Source of the DNA: Dactylellina haptotyla | Taxonomy: Eukaryota; Ascomycota; Orbiliomycetes; Orbiliales; Orbiliaceae | Direction: 5' to 3' | NCBI GenBank assembly: GCA_031310005.1 | Contig: CM062388.1 | Location: forward strand, 806,001-870,000 | DNA: 64,000 bases | Shown here: in pieces, positions 10,239 through 22,558 of the stretch | How positions within the stretch are numbered: the first letter of the stretch is position 1 | Layout: the number at the start of each line of letters is the position of its first letter | Program-made: the position numbers and the translations under genes | The notes under the pieces: generated by a model | Seen by the model: only the letters and a program-made list of their open reading frames with translations | Databases searched by the model: none | Told to the model about the DNA's origin: nothing

Positions 10239-13200
10239 ATTGGGCGATTGTGGGAGGCGGCTCTCGTCCGGCGAATTCAGAAGGCTAATGGTATACTGCA
10301 TGCCCGCAGCGTGTGTGTTGCTGACGGGAAAAACACAACAAGGATCCACAGAATATCTTGTTCGAATTCAAGGTGTCAACTTTGTCGTCCGCCGCTTGTA
10401 CAATGTCTCCCCGAGAGCAAGCACGCAGAACAAGCTGCAAGCAGGGATACCGATAAAAGCAGGTTCGGCCGATCAGAGTAGTTTTTCCTCAGACGTCACA
10501 GGTTCTTCTTTAGCTTCATCGGTCCTGAGAAACCGGCGTGCATATATTATATCGAATATCGTCTGAGGTTGAGAGAGTTTGTAGGAAGACCCACCCCAAA
10601 GGAAAGCACCGAAAAGAAGAATAGGGCTTATATAATCGTTCCCCACAGACCGAACTTCTAGACCTTCGCCTGCACCACCATGTCCCACGCTGCGAAATCG
10701 GTTACTCGTCTCGGCTGTCCGTGCACCAGGAATATCAAAAACCGTTGTACATGTATATGATTTTCTACAGGGTTATAATTACAAACAGAAAGAGAAAAAA
10801 AGGATAAAAAGAATATAATAATGCTGGACAGCGTTTTTGTAACCCGTAGTACATGTAGTTTTAGCTGGCCGGGGCAGGGCCCAGCTGAGCGTTTAATCGT
10901 GTTCTGCCTGAAAGAAAAGCTTACCAGAACGCCTCCAGAGGGCGGACCCACATTCGTACATTTGCATCGAAACGAAAAGAGAGGAAAAAAGAGAGCTGTA
11001 AGCAATCAACAGGAAAAACCTGTCCACCAACCCCTAGCTAGCTCAGTCATGGTAGCAGCCCGCTGGCCCACCACGAAAAGCTCTCGGTCGGACAGGGGCT
11101 CTCTTTCAACATCGCTGTTTCCATGGTGTGTAGACGAGTAATGGCCATGGCAGGCACATGCCCCGTCGACGCATCTACAAGATTGTACGAAAGGAAATAC
11201 GTAGACGGAACCCCGGTGACCAATAGCACGGCGTATATATGAAAATACCAAGACGAGCAGGGCCTACACGAGTCAGATAATCTGCGGGTTGATAGCCGAA
11301 TCGTCTGAGCTCGGCATAAGGGGAGACGGTGAGATGTGAAACGCACCCTCTGCCCAGACTGGGGTTGCCAATGTCGCCTTTTTTTTGTGCATGGCGGTTC
11401 GTTTGACGGGAGTCTTTTTTATTTCTGTTTTTTTCTGTGCGCGCGAGACCTTGCAGAAGGTGCTGTGCTCCTGGTAGCAGGCTTCTGGGAAGGGAAAGTG
11501 CGTGTGAACGGGGGAGGAGATGGTTCGTTTCAGAGCACGCCGCCAACGGGCAAGCAAGCTAGTTTGCTCGAGGAACCAAGCGACATGCTGCTGCATTCAG
11601 CACAAGGCGGCGGGGCCCATGCAGGTTGCAGAGGAGCCTCGAGAGAAATGGAAATACGTATATTTAGCAGGCGGCTCCCCATCGAAGGGGCGGGCCAGGC
11701 ACGACGAGGTCGAAGAAGTAGTTGATTTTCACTCCTGGTGTCAATCCGTAGGCTCTCTCCTGATAATAATAAATATATTTAGTCTCCTCCGGTCCCTCCT
11801 CCTGCTTCTACTCCTTCTTTAACTTGATCTCCCTCCTCGATCGACGGATCTTGACATATTTCAATAAATTGGAGAGTATTGTTTTAAGCAGCAGCAGCAG
11901 CACGGGGTGTGCATATGCATCGCTTGGACCCTGATCAGCCAGCCAAAGGGACTTAGCTACACCGCAGTAGGTCAAACTCTGATACACCGCTACTCCACAC
12001 CCCTCTTGCTCAAGAAGGGAGCCAGCCAGTTGGAGGCGGTTTCGCAGGAATCGCGTCCTGGCCCGCCCACATTCCTCTTGCAGTGGGATAGCGTCATTCG
12101 TCAGGAGGCGTCCGACGGCAACGACCAATCTGAGCGCGGCCAGCTGAAATGCCCAGACCCGCCGGGCATTCTTCGAAAGGCTTTTCTTCTTCTCTAACTC
12201 GTGCCTGGGTCAGGTCGATTTAAAAGGAAATATATATAAACAATTCGACCCACCTTGATAAACTTGTATCGACGAGAGTAATCCACGAGCACGGCCGATT
12301 CACAGTTATCCTTCGCCCCTCCCGTTCCCACCCTCGAGCTTGCCGGGTCCCGTAAGCTGAACGACAAACCCCGGCTGGTCAGCAGTGGAAACCGATTGAC
12401 GGAGAGCGAAATTAAACCGTCAGCCAGGACAGACAGACAGAACCGGGTGGCCTAATTAGCGTGTCCATTCAGCCATTCATTCCACGGGTCGCCCTCGTCC
12501 AGTGCTTCCAGTTCTGTTCTATTCTAATTCTAATTCCAATTCTCCCGCTGGTCTGGTCTCTTCTCTCTCCAAGGCATCAGCCTGATAAGCAGCAGCCAAA
12601 TACGAGGTTCCGATAATCCTCTGACCCCTTCTTCACCCGAACAACCGCGATTTCGATATTCCGGGCCCTCCTCGACATTTATCCTTTTTCCTTCTCTGCG
12701 TCTTTGTCGTTATTTCTCTCACACCCTCGGTACCGAAGACGCAGGAAACATTGGCACCTGTCGCGTATTATATTTGGAACGCTCGTCCGCTGGATCCATC
12801 CGAGTTGTGTGCCGCATCTCGAGCACCGGCGCATACACAACGAACAGACACCCATTGACGGAAGTCGAGAACGGAGATATAGAAAAGAACTGAGTCTTAG
12901 CGGGCTAAGCGTCCTAGGGGTTCAATACGGCATTTTCACTCTGGGATCAATAGCATCTTCAGCCTGACCATATTCACGACGACGAAAAGCGACGCGGTAG
13001 GATTCGCAACATAGGGGCGGAATCGACGTCGAAACCAACAATCCTCATCTCAAGACATCGCTCTCCGATCCTGTCGACATCCACCCCTTTTCGATACATA
13101 TTTGATAGCTAGCTGGACCCCATCTAGCGCCTGCAGCTCCTGCATCAGAAACACCCGCTATCTAAACCTTCCACCCCATCTCGCATCTCTCTCCTCGTCA

Positions 13201-13245
13201 AACCACTCCGCTGCTGGACGGAGCCGATCCAGCCCGCACATCACA
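10239..13245. other. Long divergent intergenic region between YVH1 and an F-box gene
   Basis: Three kilobases separate two divergent starts. The right half (about 12,200-13,245) is C/T-rich, as expected for a fungal promoter and leader; short repeats of CTAATTC occur near 12,525-12,540 and a short CAG run near 11,890-11,902. ORFs of 70-175 codons appear on both strands, often mutually overlapping and with non-ATG starts. I see no domain in any of them and call none. A small non-coding or orphan gene could be hidden here. Confidence 0.5.
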
Positions 13246-14979
13246 ATGAAGAAGTTTATGAAATTATTCAGCGGCAAGTCGTCGAAGACAAAGACGACCG
13301 TCTCCGCAGATGATCACTACTTCGACAAGCCCGCTAGGAACGGCAAGAAGCTGGGCATGGGCATGTACGGCAACCACAGCACCCCCGATTTCCGAAACAC
13401 ATACAAAAGCAAGTATCAGGATCCGCCGCCGATGCCCGCCTTCCCGCCCCGACAGCAATCGCGCCGTCTGTCGGTTGCTGCCAAGCTGCCGAACGAGATC
13501 CTGGCCAAGATCTTCGCCTTTGTTGCGCCGCACGTCGCGAACGAGTCGCTATACTCGGACGAAGAGATCTTGCACTACGTCAACGGCTGCGTGCTCTGCG
13601 ACACCCGCGATCTGGCGCACCTGGCGCTGGTCTGCTTGAAGTGGTCGAGAGTCGCGCAGATGCTGCTCTACAAGAACATTCAGCTGGAGAGAACCCACTA
13701 CTGCGGCCGGGAAGAGCAGCTCGATGAGATCCGCAAGCGCCGGTCAAAGGTTATCTACACAGACCCGGACACCATTGACACCGCCGCCGAGAGAATGGAC
13801 CTCCTCATCCGGACCTTCCGCCTGAATGACGAGCTCGCCAACTACACGTTCTTCATCCGGCTGCAGTACATGACCCGCGAGTCGTGCAAGAACGCCCTAA
13901 CATCGCTGGTCAATGTGCCGCTGACCAATCTGCGGTGGATGGACCTCCCCGACGGCTTCTACAAGGACGACGTATCCTGCCAAGCGTTAAAAGCGATAAT
14001 GTACCAAAAGTGTCCGGACCTACGACGGATGCGATGGACAGACGGTTCTGAGAACGGCTTTTTGGGCCTCACAATCGACAGGCCGTGGGTGAATCTCGAA
14101 TTCATAGAGCTGTGGAAACTCAACGTGGAAGAGGAACAGATCGCAGCCGTGCTAGCGAGCCTTCCAAAGGTCACCTCAGTGGGCATCCAGGAGCTGCCCT
14201 GGGTCACCGGTCGCTTCTTATCCCCACCGGCGAAAGGACGCCGTCCGCTCCTCCCGCCGCTCAACTCCCTCTCGATCTCCAAGTGCGAAAATATCACCTA
14301 CCAATCCATAATAGACTACATCTCCATCCCCGCGGTCCAGCAGCACCTCGAACACCTCACCCTCAAAGAAATCGACTTCCCGCCGCACCTAATCTACAAA
14401 CTCCTCCAATCGCTCCCGAAACTGAAAACCCTCCGAATCATCGCCCCGGTGACCCGCATCTTCCCAGCCTACGATCAGCCGCCGCACCCGCCCCTCGAGA
14501 GCGTCAGCCTCCGCGAACTCTCCTACGAGATCCGTCCAGCGCAGCAGTCCAAAACTCTCGCCAGCCCCGCAACGAGCTACTACGAGTACCTCTGCGAAAG
14601 CCTTCGGCTCGGCGGCCTACCCAATCTCAAGACTCTACATGTGCGCGACGAGACGTTCGGGAAGATGCTCAAGCGCGTCACGGAGACGATGCAGACGTAC
14701 GGGAAGGATTTCGCGATCCTGCAGAAGCTGGAGAAGTTGACAATCCACGCCAAAGCGTGGAACGGGCTCGTTTGGTCTACGTTCACACTAAACGAGCAGG
14801 GTTGCGGCGAGGAATTGGATGAGTTTGGTGCGCTGCTCATGGCCGCTGGTGGGGGCAACATTAGTCCCGGTCCTCAATCGCCCAGGTTTTTGGGTTTGCC
14901 GAACGCGGCGGATGAGAAACGGCTCTCCTGGCGAGAGCGGCGAGAGAATAGAAAGAGTAGGATGGACCTCTGGAGGTGA
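13246..14979 (+). CDS. F-box protein with leucine-rich C-terminal region
   Basis: A single exon encodes 577 residues. The frame is open further upstream to about 13102, but the first ATG is at 13246 with a good context (CACAATGA). The F-box spans about residues 79-145: LPNEILAKIFAFV, an insertion containing a Cys pair (GCVLCD), then HLALVCLKWSRVAQMLLYKNI. Residues 200-500 hold irregular leucine-rich segments (LRWMDLP, LEFIELWKLNV, LNSLSISKCENI, LEHLTLKEIDF, LKTLRII), typical of substrate receptors of SCF ubiquitin ligases that bind Skp1. The N-terminus is basic (MKKFMKLFSGKSSKTK), which may help membrane or nuclear targeting. The C-terminal tail is Arg-rich. The substrate is unknown. Codon use is strongly GC-biased, consistent with a conserved expressed gene. 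Confidence 0.9.
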   Translation: MKKFMKLFSGKSSKTKTTVSADDHYFDKPARNGKKLGMGMYGNHSTPDFRNTYKSKYQDPPPMPAFPPRQQSRRLSVAAKLPNEILAKIFAFVAPHVANESLYSDEEILHYVNGCVLCDTRDLAHLALVCLKWSRVAQMLLYKNIQLERTHYCGREEQLDEIRKRRSKVIYTDPDTIDTAAERMDLLIRTFRLNDELANYTFFIRLQYMTRESCKNALTSLVNVPLTNLRWMDLPDGFYKDDVSCQALKAIMYQKCPDLRRMRWTDGSENGFLGLTIDRPWVNLEFIELWKLNVEEEQIAAVLASLPKVTSVGIQELPWVTGRFLSPPAKGRRPLLPPLNSLSISKCENITYQSIIDYISIPAVQQHLEHLTLKEIDFPPHLIYKLLQSLPKLKTLRIIAPVTRIFPAYDQPPHPPLESVSLRELSYEIRPAQQSKTLASPATSYYEYLCESLRLGGLPNLKTLHVRDETFGKMLKRVTETMQTYGKDFAILQKLEKLTIHAKAWNGLVWSTFTLNEQGCGEELDEFGALLMAAGGGNISPGPQSPRFLGLPNAADEKRLSWRERRENRKSRMDLWR

Positions 14980-16320
14980 TTATCCAACCTTTGGTGTCTT
15001 ATTTTACCCGTAAGCGCGCAGAGGAGATAACATGGTGGATTGGATTTTATTAGAGTGAGCTATGTTGGCGTGATACAACTGTGCGATTTTTAATACTCGG
15101 ATACAATATTTAGTGTCTGACATTTGCGGACTTCCCGGCGTCTATGCGCACTCTAGGGACTGTAGTTGAGCCTGTTCTTCTTTTTAATGTCTTTTTTCTT
15201 CTTTCTTTCTTATCTTTGGCGTTCGAGGGCGGTTAAAAGAAACAAAACTGGGAATTCTTTTATCTATTCGATTCATTTACTTTTCTTCTTCTTTCTTTAC
15301 AGCAGTAATTCAGCGAGTTACGTTTCGTTTCAATGGTGCACGCATACAGCGTTCTCAATCGAGCCCTTTCATGTCATAGTTTTCTTAGCAATCACATTAT
15401 GGAGCATGCCATCTTCTCATATCTCCACACGCAGCTGCCGAATTATCTGATATCCCATCTACGAGTATATGTGTACAACCGTAAACCATCCCCAGCACAC
15501 CACCAGCCAATCGCTTTCCAACCCGTCCGTGCCCTCTCGATATCATCCAAAAGCCGGCCCCCAGAACCCGCAAAACCCGCAAATGCACAAGATACAAATT
15601 TTGATCCAAAAGTGGATCCAAACGTCCCTTGGCTCCCTACCTGCTTTGTCATCTTCCGCAGCTCAATCCCCCCTTCGGTTGGAAATATATTAATCGTGGG
15701 CCCGGAACGGACACAAAATGAGTTCCGAAGTGCGAAACAACCCACATTTCCCGCCCTCATGATCCTCGAAAAACGCCCCCTTCGACAGCTTCTCGCTCCT
15801 TTCTCAAGGTATCTTGAACGATTCTTACAAATCAAGGCTGTATTTCCCCGAATTCACTTACGCGGCCCGGTATACTATTCCGTATTCGATAACGTTACTT
15901 CTCCTTTTTTCTCTTTCTTTCCAATTAATGAAACTTGCGATATACCCTTTCTTTTCGGCCGGGTTGGAGCTAGCTATCTATCTATCTACGAGCTATAGCT
16001 AGTGGCAGTTAACAGTTTGCTGCATGTGCACGAGATTGTATATGGCGCAGATGCAGATAGCGTTGCGCGATTGCACAGTGGTATCATGCCATTGCCATCT
16101 CCCCTCATTCGAACTTAACCAATACCCCATTCGAACGAGACAAATAAATGTATAAAAATGCGCCTACAAGCCCTCCTCTTCCTCGAATCCAAGATGCATA
16201 TACACCCCCATCCCAATTCCAATCAAATTGACAAGTCTACACTTCATCTTCCATATAAATTCGCATAAAAAATAACACCACACCCAACACACTCCCACCA
16301 CAATAATATAAATATAAACC
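14980..16320. other. Intergenic: F-box 3' flank and GST promoter
   Basis: Pyrimidine runs occur at about 15,178-15,300, ending in a TTTACAG that resembles a 3' splice site but leads into no recognisable exon. A TATC microsatellite lies at about 15,975-15,990. The 200 bases before 16,320 are A/C-rich, as in fungal leaders. Short ORFs are unsupported. Confidence 0.5.
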
Positions 16321-17210
16321 ATGCCCGCCGCACCCCCCGCAGACCTCGACATCTCCCTAACCCTCTACACCAACCCGGGCTGCCCCTACGCCCACCGCGC
16401 CCTCACCGCCCTCCACGAACTCTCCCTCCCCTTCAAATCCGTCCACATAGACCTCGACACCCCGCGCCCGGCATCCTACCTCGCCGTCAACCCGCGCGGC
16501 ACAGTCCCAGCCCTCACCTTCACCACGTCATCCGACACAAAGGAAGTGATCGTAAACGAATCCCTGGTGATAATATACTTCCTCGCCGACCTCTTCCCGA
16601 ACCATCTCCTCCCCTCCCCGGGGCCGGGTAACGTCAGCGCGGCTGCGGAACGTGCGCGTATCTTTTATTTCATAGATACCTGGGGGAATAAAATCACTTC
16701 TGTGCTGGTGAAGGTTCTCTTAGCAGGCGCTGAAGGCGGCGAGGCGGTAGTCGATGCTGTGATTGAGGTGATTCAGAAAGAGATCGATCCGTTGTTGAAG
16801 CGGGAGGAAGGGGACGGCGACGGGCCGTTCTTAGGCGGGAAGCATGAAGTTACGCTTGCAGAGGTATATATATCTCTCTTTATACGTTTATATTTCTACC
16901 CTTATCCATATTTCTCTGATCTTCATTTCTGCCTGGATATTATTTCCTTGACTAACGGATACCGTTGTGAATGATAATATAGATAGCAATAGCCCCCTTC
17001 ATCCTCCGTAACTTCGCTTGGGCGGCAGCCGGCCTGGCTCCCGCGTCGCTCAAAGAGCGTATATTAGCGCTAGAGCACTTCGGTCCCTGGGCGGCAGAGA
17101 TCATCAAGAACGAGAACCTGTTGAAGGACTTTGACGAGGCGACGTTCGTGGAGAAGTCTAAAGTTAAGCTACAGGCGTACAGAGATGGAACCTTCAAGCC
17201 GAAAGTTTAA
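16321..17210 (+). CDS. Glutathione S-transferase, omega-like (Cys-type active site)
   Basis: Two exons (16321-16863 and 16983-17210, intron 119 nt with GTATAT donor and TATAG acceptor) encode 256 residues. The N-terminal thioredoxin fold has LTLYTNPGCPYAHRAL, where Cys21 in CPYA marks omega/Cys-type GSTs that catalyse thiol transfer and dehydroascorbate-type reductions rather than classic conjugation. The cis-Pro region is GTVPAL and the Ser of the glutathione-binding loop is in VNESLVIIYFLAD. The second exon supplies the all-helical C-terminal domain (IAIAPFILRNFAW). Length fits soluble fungal GSTs (220-260). Likely cytosolic, in redox or detoxification. The ATG is preceded by an A-rich AAACC context. 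Confidence 0.88.
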
Positions 17211-18246
17211 ACTTCATCCTTTTTTCTTTTGGTGGGTTTCAGTGTTCCCTCTTAACATGACGCTTGGCCTGCTATGAGAATAGGTTGCACGCGAGTGGAT
17301 CGTTCGTTAAGTGAAGTGGTGGAGTTGGTGGGCGGGAAGTTTGATTGGATTCGGTTAGTTTCGCTTCTTGTTCGCGAACTCGTTCGCACGAAACATCTTA
17401 AATGATTAGTAAATACTACATGCATATCAGCAGAGTATGAAAATATATACGAAAATCAAAGAAATTCAAAGTTACATCTGCTGCCACTGTCACAAAGATT
17501 GATATCGTTCGGATCGGAAAAACTTGATTAGAGAGATTAACATTATCATTGACTTCTTCCTAATATTCATAGGCGTTCTGAGTTTGTGTGTGTCTGTGTC
17601 TGTGTGTGATATATTCCCATACCATACCATCCCAATGCCATATTAATTGTTTTTTTTCATCCCCATGATATAAAAAAGGTCCCTCCCGTCCCCCACTCCT
17701 CCTTGTCCGTAAGATGAGAAAACAAACATAGTTAAAAAGGATAATGATAAAAAAAGACCAAAAAGAAGAGTGTGCAGGGAGAACAGAAGCGTCAAAAGTA
17801 GATACAGGAATCGAGGACAGATATAAAAAAGGTATGAAGAAAGGGTTTTCCCTACAACATGCAAGTTTTGTTTTTTGGGGGGTAAGAAAAAGTTCAAAAG
17901 AGAAAAAAAAACCCGAAGTGAAATACAGAATTAAACGTAATGCAAGCATTTTTTCCCGGAGAACTTGAGGTCGTTGTTTGTAGATGTGATAGAGTATGTT
18001 GTGTTTGCGTCGCGAGAGTGGTTCTGTTATTACAAGTGTAAAACCTAGAGGCGGCAAAACGGAGGTCGCAAGGCAGTATTGACAAGAAGCGAAGATAGTC
18101 GAGGAAGAGAAGTAGAGTGTGTGAGGTTTCTTAGAGAATAGTCCATACCTTCCAGCTGCTAGCAGGGAAGAGTGTGAATCGTCTCCAAAGCCAGGTGTAC
18201 TCAATATAGGTACGAGCCGTTTACAGGCCAGAATACCCTAGAGTAT
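17211..18246. other. Convergent intergenic region with microsatellite
   Basis: This holds the 3' flanks of the GST and elongase genes. A GT-rich tract (GTGTGTGTCTGTGTCTGTGTGTG) lies at about 17,586-17,608 and is followed by CCATACCATACCATCCC. Minus-strand ORFs in this region are Phe/Ser-rich products of A/T-rich sequence and are not credible genes. Confidence 0.55.
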
Positions 18247-19704
18247 TTAAGCCTTTCGGGAACGGGTGACTGGACCACCTGGGCTTGGGGCACGGGCACG
18301 AAGCTCTCCGTTAGCGCCGCCGTTCTCGTAGGTAGTACTGAGGCCGTTCTCGCCCTTGCCGGTGGGCTTAGGGGTGGTGGATCTTTCCAAAGCAGCATCG
18401 GAGAACTTAGGGTCGAGGCTGATGGTGCCGTTGGAGATGGACTTGCGGGCAGCTCGCTTGCCAGACTTCTTATAGGTGGCAAGGTAGAAGGAGATGAAGA
18501 GGACCAAGTAGGAGGAAAGGATACCCATTCCAGCAATGGCAGCGAACTCTTCACCGGCGCACTCTCCGGCACTTGGCATCCATCGGAAATAGGTGGAGGT
18601 GAAGTAAGTGTAGGAGGCAAAGTAGACGAAGACTAGAGTTCCTTGTTAGCTGCTAGTTCCTAAGGAGATTGTGTGCAACTGCTGAGCGTGCCGAAGGTTC
18701 TTACCGAGGTCAATGATGAACTGAGCGATCTGGAGACGGGTGATCCATTCCTTCCACCAGACGCGGATACCACGGGCAGAGAGGAAGTAGTACCAGTACA
18801 TCACAACGTGGACGAACAGGTTGATGGTGATTGGGACCCATTGCTATAAACCAAACAATTAGCATTCGAGTCTCTTATTTTTCATTTCTTTTACAATGCG
18901 TTCAAGGTTGAGGTGACGAGGTACTTACGACAGAGGTTGTTCCGACGAGCTGAGTATAGCACAACAACGCGGTGGCACCGTGATGGTAGGTGTGGAGGAA
19001 GGCTATTCATTATATGTTAGTACATCTTCACTCTGATTCCTCGCGTCTTACGCCTATATCAATGGTAGCAAAGGAAACTCACTGAGTGGCTTCTTCTTCA
19101 AGAAGAGGAAAACGGTATCAAGGAGCTCAAACTAATCATCAATCCGTTAGTCATGCATCATCCCGACGTAATCCACCCAAATACCAAGAAATCCTTACGT
19201 ATTTCGTCAAATAATTCAACTATCACCATTAATTAGCATCATAGAATACCCCGATTTCGGAGAGAGAAAGATAAATCCCGATGTAAGCGCCAAGAGAAAA
19301 AGAATACTTACATAGTAGATGACAACCAATTTCTGGGTGTACGACTTTTGATTGCAGATACCGTAGAAGAGTCCGTTTCGGAGCAAGATGGGAATCAGCT
19401 GCTCCATGGCCAATGCGAGAAGCGAGCCAGAGAGCACAGTCAAAAAGACATTGTGCATCTGGAAGAGGGCGTTCAGTCGCAGAGCCTTCTTATCGGCCAT
19501 GAAGGCCTTTCCGCCAAAAATGACGACATAGTAGACTGTAATGATGGCGAGGGCCGTCGGCAGCGTCGAGACGGGTGTCTTGCCGTGCACGAAGTCGAAT
19601 TCCTCGGCCGGGTAACCGACGATGGTCTCCCAGACTTTGGAGAAGATTGGCCAGAGGTGGATGCCGAACGGGCGGTCCAGAGTAGGGATGGGGAGCGAGT
19701 CCAT
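18247..19704 (-). CDS. ELO-family very-long-chain fatty acid elongase
   Basis: Six exons (19704-19312, 19219-19199, 19131-19083, 19002-18929, 18843-18705, 18632-18247) encode 353 residues; introns are 67-90 nt or similar. The second exon is only 21 nt and encodes LNYLTKY, which is needed to complete the conserved stretch [17 protein letters not shown]. The histidine box HTYHH (His158, 161, 162) and KKKPL before it identify the ELO condensing enzyme of the ER, which adds malonyl-CoA units to C16-C26 acyl-CoA for sphingolipids and GPI lipids. About seven hydrophobic segments are visible. The tail is basic ([12 protein letters not shown]) and ends VTRSRKA, as in ER-resident membrane proteins. 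Closest to yeast Elo2/Elo3 by the [13 protein letters not shown]-terminus. The start is the first ATG of the frame, at 19704. Confidence 0.93.
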
Positions 19705-22558
19705 ATTTGCTACTATGATGCTACCCAAAGCACGGGGAACACACGAGGAGACTAGAAGGGAACAAAATAAAGGGGAGTCCGGAAACCTATGGTTACGGTC
19801 GTGAGACTATCGTTAACTCGTGTTTCTACAATGCCTATCGATGGCAACTTTTAAAAAGGGCGAAGATAAAGCACGAAAGGTGTGATAGTGTGGTGACGGT
19901 GAGATGAAAGGGAGGAAGACGTTCGGGGCTCTCAGGAGTCGGAACCTGCGGATATGAAAGTGAGGAAGGGATGTGTCGAGCTTTTAGAGCCTTTTTTTTT
20001 TCTGGGGCAGAGAGACGGACGGCGACGTCTGACACGAGACTACACCACAACACGCCGCCCTTTTGCTCGGGCCAGGCAGGGCAATTGCACGGGGATGGGT
20101 ACTCTCGAGGGCGTATACTGGATGGGGCACCTACGAATCGAGCGGCAGGTCGACAATCGACTAAGTCCAAATCTGCCTGTTTGTTCTGGGCGTCGCGCTG
20201 GCTGGGGGTGGGCGAGCACACACGTCTGCGGGTACAGGCTTTTGGTGTCTCACAAAAGGTCCTGCGGAGAGGGTGTCGATGATGATGATAGTATCGAAAA
20301 AGGAACGACAAGAAGCGAAAAAGCCAACAATGAGAGAGAGGAAGAGGAAGAGGAGGAAGAGAGGTTACGTTAGAATTGGCTATCACAACAATAATAACTA
20401 ACCGGCACAGAGCTGAAGGGAAGGGGAAGATTGGCAACGGATTTTAGCGGGCCAATATAATATTAATATAGCGAAGGAAAAGGCTATAAAGGAGAGAGAA
20501 AGAGATACACCAAAGATAACCCTGGCCAATAAACTTTCCGCTGATCGAGTTCTCCACGCCGAAAAGTCCAGAATGCCAGGAGAAACCAGCAAAGCCCTCT
20601 CTACTCTAAAAAGAAAATAGGGCCGCTTAACGAGGAATTTTCGCGGAACCAGCAAAAAATTTTCTCCTCATAACATTTCCACAAAAGAGGACTAGCTGGG
20701 CCATCTCTCAGTCACGAAATTGCACGCGAGGAAGTGCCTTTCTGCGTCGTAGCAGTAGTAGTGTAATAGTATCTCCAAGATGCGCATATGCACATGCAAA
20801 GGGGCTGCAATCATAACAAACAACCAAGTTGCACCAACATTTGCACACGAACACGATCGGTGTGGTTGAAGCTTGCTGGGCTTCTGGCTCGGTTCGCCCG
20901 TCATATTGCATATTTGTGGCGGAAATTACTGGGGTGCAGGACCACCCAAGAAACCCAGAAAACCCATCAGGTCCACTCAGGTCGGCCTGCTGGGGGGCCT
21001 GCCAGTCGGATAGGAAAGGGGGACTTCGATTAAATTGCTTGGATTACCTCCCGCACGGCGGTAGTCCCAGAGGCATGTGAACGTTGGTAAGCCCCCGTCA
21101 GTCCGGCCGTATCGATCAAATCTAGTTGATTGGTCGAGCTAGCTAACTTCTCCTACGCAAGCAGAGCACAAAATACGGCTGTGCGAAACAATAAAAGTGT
21201 CCTTAGCAGCGGACGCCTTCCTAAAATCGCCCAGCAGAGCGAGCACCAGCATGAACATTCCTCCCAAACACAGAAGCTCCAAATGCCGAGGTTCGTCCTC
21301 GAGCCCACCTCTCCATCCGTTCTGAGCATTGCGAAACGCTCGCCGCTCGGAACTGGAACTGGCACTGACAATGGCATTGGGCTGACGGGCTGGTCCTCGT
21401 TTGGCTGGAAATTTTTCTCGTCGGAGGAGAATTCTTCCGTTGTGCAAGGGCGCCGAGTCCCCAACGTCAGGGCCAACAACAGGCACAACGCACGCGCCGC
21501 GAAAGAATGATATCATGCCCTCATATAGCATCTACTCGTACCGTGGTAGCAGCCGAAGCGGAGCCCGGTCTTCCAGTCGATGAGACAGTTCGAGAAAGCA
21601 CACGCCGGCGAGACTAGATGATGCCGGGCCGGTACTCGTCCTCGCACGGCAGCGTAGAATATAGTCCGCTTCGAGTACTTCACTCCCACGTGCGTGCCGG
21701 CGCCTGAACTCCCCAGTCGGGTTATGCGACACACAGCAAACTTTTTCACTACGCTCCAGAAGGATCAATATATCCAATCGGCAATGCCAATGGGTCGGAC
21801 TTTTTACTCCCACATGATTTCCCGGTTGGCGACATCCGATTCGGAATCGGGATGTTGGGTGTTACACCGCATGCCTCTATGCACGGGCAGAAGCGGCCGT
21901 TGGAAACCCAACTTTAGACAATGCTCGCACATCAATGTTGATTGATCAATATTACATCATAGTCGGGGTTTGAGATCAAAAAAGTGACCTATTTATATCA
22001 TACTTTTTAGTCCCGAGACTACATACTTTTACAGTTGTTTTAAACCCGTAGATGGCTTAGCTGGCACATGTACCTACTCTAACCCGTATCCGGAGCTTCA
22101 TTTTTATGCATATATACCATATATATCGATTCTTTAGATTTTTTAAAGGATCATACTTACAAGCTCTTTTTGATGTTTATATTCATTCCCGCCACCCCCA
22201 ATAAAAGCTAACACCTCCCATATCATCATTTCGTTCGGACAAGGGTTTTTTTTTAAAAGAACCAAAGGAGTATATCAAAAAGGAGAAACCAGAGATATAA
22301 AACGGAGAAAAGAAAAGAAAAAAGTAATAGGAACAATTAAGGCGCAAAAATAAAAGAGTTTGTTTTCTTTACAGGCGACAATTGTACGCCGGATATCAGA
22401 CTTCCTTGTAATCCGGCGAACAAAAGATTACATCCGATCGTTCGAGAAGTAAAACACGAAAGACAATCTACACGAATGACTCCCACTTGATTTGCTCTCT
22501 TATGATTGAATATTTTTTCTTCATTTCTATAGAGCTAGCTAGGTACCGCTATATTCGT
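19705..22558. other. Intergenic: elongase promoter and COX6 3' flank
   Basis: The elongase promoter occupies the left part. GAA/GAGGAA purine tracts occur at about 20,330-20,365. GC-rich islands at 21,000-21,800 create overlapping ORFs on both strands (for example 21,130-21,531), none with a domain. The last 500 bases before 22,558 are A/T-rich 3' flank. No gene is called. Confidence 0.5.

Noticed and set aside
10036-10566. 176-codon plus-strand ORF
   Set aside because: Antisense to the first exons and intron of the Yvh1 gene; no family features.
13102-13245. In-frame extension of the F-box protein
   Set aside because: No ATG in this part of the frame; begins at TTG. The first ATG is at 13246.
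21130-21531. Pairs of ORFs over 110 codons on both strands
   Set aside because: They overlap each other in a GC-rich stretch with few stops; no domain, and no splice continuation.
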